Shown here: positions 62,259 through 64,000 of the stretch, piece by piece
How the letters are laid out: every line of letters starts with the position of its first letter
Position numbering within the stretch: the stretch's first letter is position 1
Origin: Trueperella bonasi
Lineage (GTDB): Bacteria; Actinomycetota; Actinomycetes; Actinomycetales; Actinomycetaceae
Direction: 5' to 3'
DNA: 64,000 bases
Assembly (NCBI RefSeq): GCF_030811535.1
Contig: NZ_JAUSQX010000001.1
Span: 1,116,001 to 1,180,000 of the forward strand
Notes under the pieces: model-generated
Seen by the model: only the letters and a program-made list of their open reading frames with translations
What the model was told of the DNA's origin: nothing
Database searches by the model: none
Position numbers and translations under genes: made by a program

Positions 62259-62614
62259 ACTGGGAAATAATAGCAGACGTCGTTGGCATAGTCCTCATTG
62301 TGGCAGGCTCCATCTTCACCCTCATTGCCGCCATCGGAGCGTTTAGATATAACGATCTTCTTGCCCGCCAGCACGTGGCAACCAAGCCGCAGGTGTTCTC
62401 GCTGATCATGCTCATGGTTGGTGTATCACTCATGGTTCGCGAGGCGTCAATGACGTGGACCATGATGCTCGTGATTGGATTTCAGCTCGTGAGTTCGCCA
62501 ATATCTGCCCACATGATGGCTCGTGCTGGCTACCGCACTGATCGCATCGATCGCAGCCAGCTCGTGCTCGATGAGCTAGGAGAAGATATTGCACGCGGTG
62601 AAGAGGGCGACTAG
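62255..62614 (+). CDS. mrpG: Na+/H+ antiporter subunit G (MnhG/MrpG)
   Basis: 119 residues with three helices and the family pattern AAIGAFRYNDLLARQHVATKPQVFSLIMLMVGVSLM and SPISAHMMARAGYR. GTG start overlaps mrpF. It completes the antiporter operon. All six genes of the unit are present, with mrpB inside the first. Confidence 0.92.
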   Translation: MNWEIIADVVGIVLIVAGSIFTLIAAIGAFRYNDLLARQHVATKPQVFSLIMLMVGVSLMVREASMTWTMMLVIGFQLVSSPISAHMMARAGYRTDRIDRSQLVLDELGEDIARGEEGD

Positions 62615-62708
62615 CAAACGCCGCTGGCACGATTGAAGCCCAGATGGGGCGTGACACGTGGCCCGCTGGCGACGATAATGGAAGGCGTCACGATCTTTTG
62701 GAGGCAAG

Positions 62709-62951
62709 ATGAATATTGGTTGGAAGCTCATCAGCATGGGTATTACCGCCGCTGCCGGTGCAGCGGCTAATACAGCTGCCGGGCAGGTCTGGGAAAAGGG
62801 ATTGGGTAAGTCCCGGCCCAAAGATGATGACGAAATGGAAAGCTTGCCCGTCAAGGAAGTTGTCCTCTTCACCGTTATTACTGCCGTGGTACACGCCACC
62901 ATCACCACTTTGCTGAAGCGTAAAGCCGCTCAGTGGTACGGGAACGATTAG
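62709..62951 (+). CDS. DUF4235 small membrane protein
   Basis: 80 residues. Two membrane helices (about 3-23 and 48-66) joined by a charged loop with GKSRPKDDDEME. The pattern NIGWKLISMGITAAAGAAANTAAGQVWEK and KRKAAQWYGND matches the actinobacterial DUF4235 family of unknown function. ATG follows TTGGAGG. It may be transcribed with the mrp genes 95 bases upstream. Confidence 0.85.
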   Translation: MNIGWKLISMGITAAAGAAANTAAGQVWEKGLGKSRPKDDDEMESLPVKEVVLFTVITAVVHATITTLLKRKAAQWYGND

Positions 62952-62959
62952 GCGCTGAG

Positions 62960-63025
62960 GGGCTCACAAGTGCGGGCTACGAGGGATCAAGCCTGACCGC
63001 CCGAAGTAACCGCACTTGTGAGCCC
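62960..63025. repeat. Long-loop inverted repeat before the TPP riboswitch
   Basis: GGGCTCACAAGTGCGG (62960-62975) and CCGCACTTGTGAGCCC (63010-63025) are perfect 16-bp arms separated by 34 bases with an inner GGGC/GCCC pair possible. It follows the DUF4235 gene by 8 bases and precedes the riboswitch by about 25. Probably a terminator for the upstream operon, although only CTATCT follows. Confidence 0.55.
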
Positions 63026-63046
63026 TATCTGCTATAGTGCCTAGCA

Positions 63047-63133
63047 ACGACAGGGGAGCGCATAGGCGCTGAGAGTGCGGATAGGCCGCAGACCCTCGAA
63101 CCTGCTCCGGTTAGGACCGGCGAAGGAAGTCGA
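63047..63133 (+). promoter_or_regulatory. TPP (thiamine pyrophosphate) riboswitch
   Basis: The conserved core of the THI element is readable: ACAGGGGAGC, GCTGAGAGTGCGG, GCAGACCCTCGAACCTG, then CTCCGGTTAGGACCGGCG and AAGGAAGTC. It precedes a thiamine-binding lipoprotein gene and should turn it off when TPP is abundant. Confidence 0.93.
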
Positions 63134-63182
63134 GTTTCTCTCCCCACGTTGCCCGGCATCCACTGCTACGCGCGACGCGGGC

Positions 63183-63197
63183 CCTCCCGGAGGGAGG
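63183..63197 (+). promoter_or_regulatory. Shine-Dalgarno sequestering hairpin of the TPP riboswitch
   Basis: CCTCCC (63183-63188) pairs with GGGAGG (63192-63197), which contains the ribosome-binding site 4 bases before the ATG at 63202. The riboswitch therefore probably acts on translation. Confidence 0.55.
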
Positions 63198-63201
63198 ATC
63201 C

Positions 63202-64000
63202 ATGAAGGCAACGCGCCTTTTAACACGAGTTTTCACAGTACTGCTGCTTGGAGCACTCGGTTCCTGCTCCGCAATTGGCCGATCAAGTACTGGCGAGACC
63301 GTAACTCTTTTGACCCACGATTCATTCGTTATTAGCGACGAGGCGCGGGCGGCATTCGAAAAACAGTCCGGTTTGACGCTCCAAATTACCTCGCCAGGTG
63401 ATACGGGTATGGTGCTCAACCAGCTTATCCTCAATAAAGCAAATCCGACTGCCGACGCCGTATTCGGAGTTGATACCCTCTCCGCCGGGCGAGTGATTGA
63501 CGAGGGCATCATCGAGAATTACATACCGGAAAATGATCCGGATGCGGCGCTCCGAATAGATGGGCTGACAGCAGTTGACCGGGGTGATGTGTGCGTCAAC
63601 GTCGATACCGCCTATTTCGAAAAACGAAACCTGGCACTTCCTGATTCGTTCAAAGATTTAACCAATCCGGAATATGAAGGCCTTCTGGTTGTAACAAATC
63701 CCGTACTTTCCAGCCCGGGGTTCGCCTTTTTGGCCGCAACAGCTGTGGAAATGGAGAACTGGCAGGAATATTGGCAGGCGTTGCTAGATAACGAAACTAA
63801 AGTGGTCGATTCTTGGTCCACTGCTTTTTACACGGACTTTTCAATCTCCGATGGTGACTATCCGCTCGTGCTTTCCTATGCATCAAGCCCCGCCGCCGGT
63901 GGTGGAGCTTTCGACATCATTGAGGGAACCTGTATCCGCCAGGTGGAATACGCAGGAGTTGTAGCGGGAGCACCAAACCCTGAAGGCGCGCGGATGCTGA
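63202..64000 (+). CDS. thiB: Thiamine ABC transporter substrate-binding lipoprotein, 3'-truncated by window edge
   Basis: At least 266 residues; the reading frame is open at the right edge. Signal peptide MKATRLLTRVFTVLLLGA ends in the lipobox LGSC (Cys24). The mature part has the ThiB/TbpA pattern: VTLLTHDSFVISDEARAAFEKQSGLTLQI, GDTGMVLNQLILNKANPTADAVFGVD and LPDSFKDLTNPEYEGLLVVTNPVLSSPG, typical of thiamine-binding proteins. A TPP riboswitch upstream confirms the thiamine link. Permease and ATPase genes should follow outside the window. ATG 63202 has a strong ribosome-binding site. Confidence 0.92.
   Translation, partial: MKATRLLTRVFTVLLLGALGSCSAIGRSSTGETVTLLTHDSFVISDEARAAFEKQSGLTLQITSPGDTGMVLNQLILNKANPTADAVFGVDTLSAGRVIDEGIIENYIPENDPDAALRIDGLTAVDRGDVCVNVDTAYFEKRNLALPDSFKDLTNPEYEGLLVVTNPVLSSPGFAFLAATAVEMENWQEYWQALLDNETKVVDSWSTAFYTDFSISDGDYPLVLSYASSPAAGGGAFDIIEGTCIRQVEYAGVVAGAPNPEGARML

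Noticed and set aside
1-64000. CRISPR array
   Set aside because: No run of regularly spaced direct repeats found. The recurring short words (GAGGGACGA, GCGAGGGG) are parts of isolated palindromes at gene ends.

Overview
The window looks like one contiguous chromosomal segment of a Gram-positive actinobacterium, most likely of the Actinomycetaceae type (Trueperella/Arcanobacterium/Actinomyces relatives). The support is moderately high GC, many GTG starts with ATGA/GTGA stop-start overlaps, a class C sortase with SpaA-type pilins carrying LPLTG and LPFTG signals, a DtxR/IdeR-type iron box, and lipoprotein-anchored binding proteins. The assignment is inferred from gene types; there is no rRNA or species marker. 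I found no prophage, insertion sequence or CRISPR array.

Layout. 1-8459: a homoprotocatechuate (4-hydroxyphenylacetate) meta-cleavage cluster, with the semialdehyde dehydrogenase cut by the left edge, the extradiol dioxygenase, an MFS importer, a GntR regulator, a one-component flavoprotein hydroxylase, the hydratase and the aldolase. 8647-10302: an orphan A/T-richer gene of unknown function between palindromes. 10422-18772: carbon metabolism, with glpD, uxaC divergent from a three-gene TRAP transporter, and gnd. 19029-22957: an iron-siderophore ABC importer behind an iron box. 23035-29703: a small HTH protein with tandem operators, pgm, a DUF2079 membrane gene broken by a stop codon, and a large MprF-like membrane protein with an embedded kinase-like domain. 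29768-33793: copper ATPase, copper chaperone and an unknown gene. 33921-38748: ppx, purB, a fructosamine-kinase-like gene, a small membrane protein and hisC. 39107-44971: a MoxR/DUF58/VWA operon ending in aroD. 44968-50308: a three-gene sortase pilus locus. 50534-54565: two oxidoreductases, a frameshifted beta-eliminating lyase and a small unknown gene. 54753-62951: tRNA-Gly(CCC), dcd, a complete mrp Na+/H+ antiporter operon and a DUF4235 gene. 63047-64000: a TPP riboswitch and the start of a thiamine-binding lipoprotein gene.

The most striking signal is a run of ten cytosines just after the signal-peptide region of the pilus tip gene. As read, the signal peptide and the 890-residue body are in different frames; loss of one C joins them exactly. 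This is what a phase-variable surface protein in its OFF state looks like. A second signal is a 60-66 bp palindrome found three times, each a few bases downstream of a stop codon and followed by a T-run. Its stems differ in sequence but keep pairing, so it looks like a repeated terminator module.

Three other genes have lost their frame or carry a stop (DUF2079 gene, tryptophanase-like gene, first siderophore permease) and one has lost its start codon (the small gene at 54200). Natural decay, phase switching and sequencing error cannot be told apart from one sequence.
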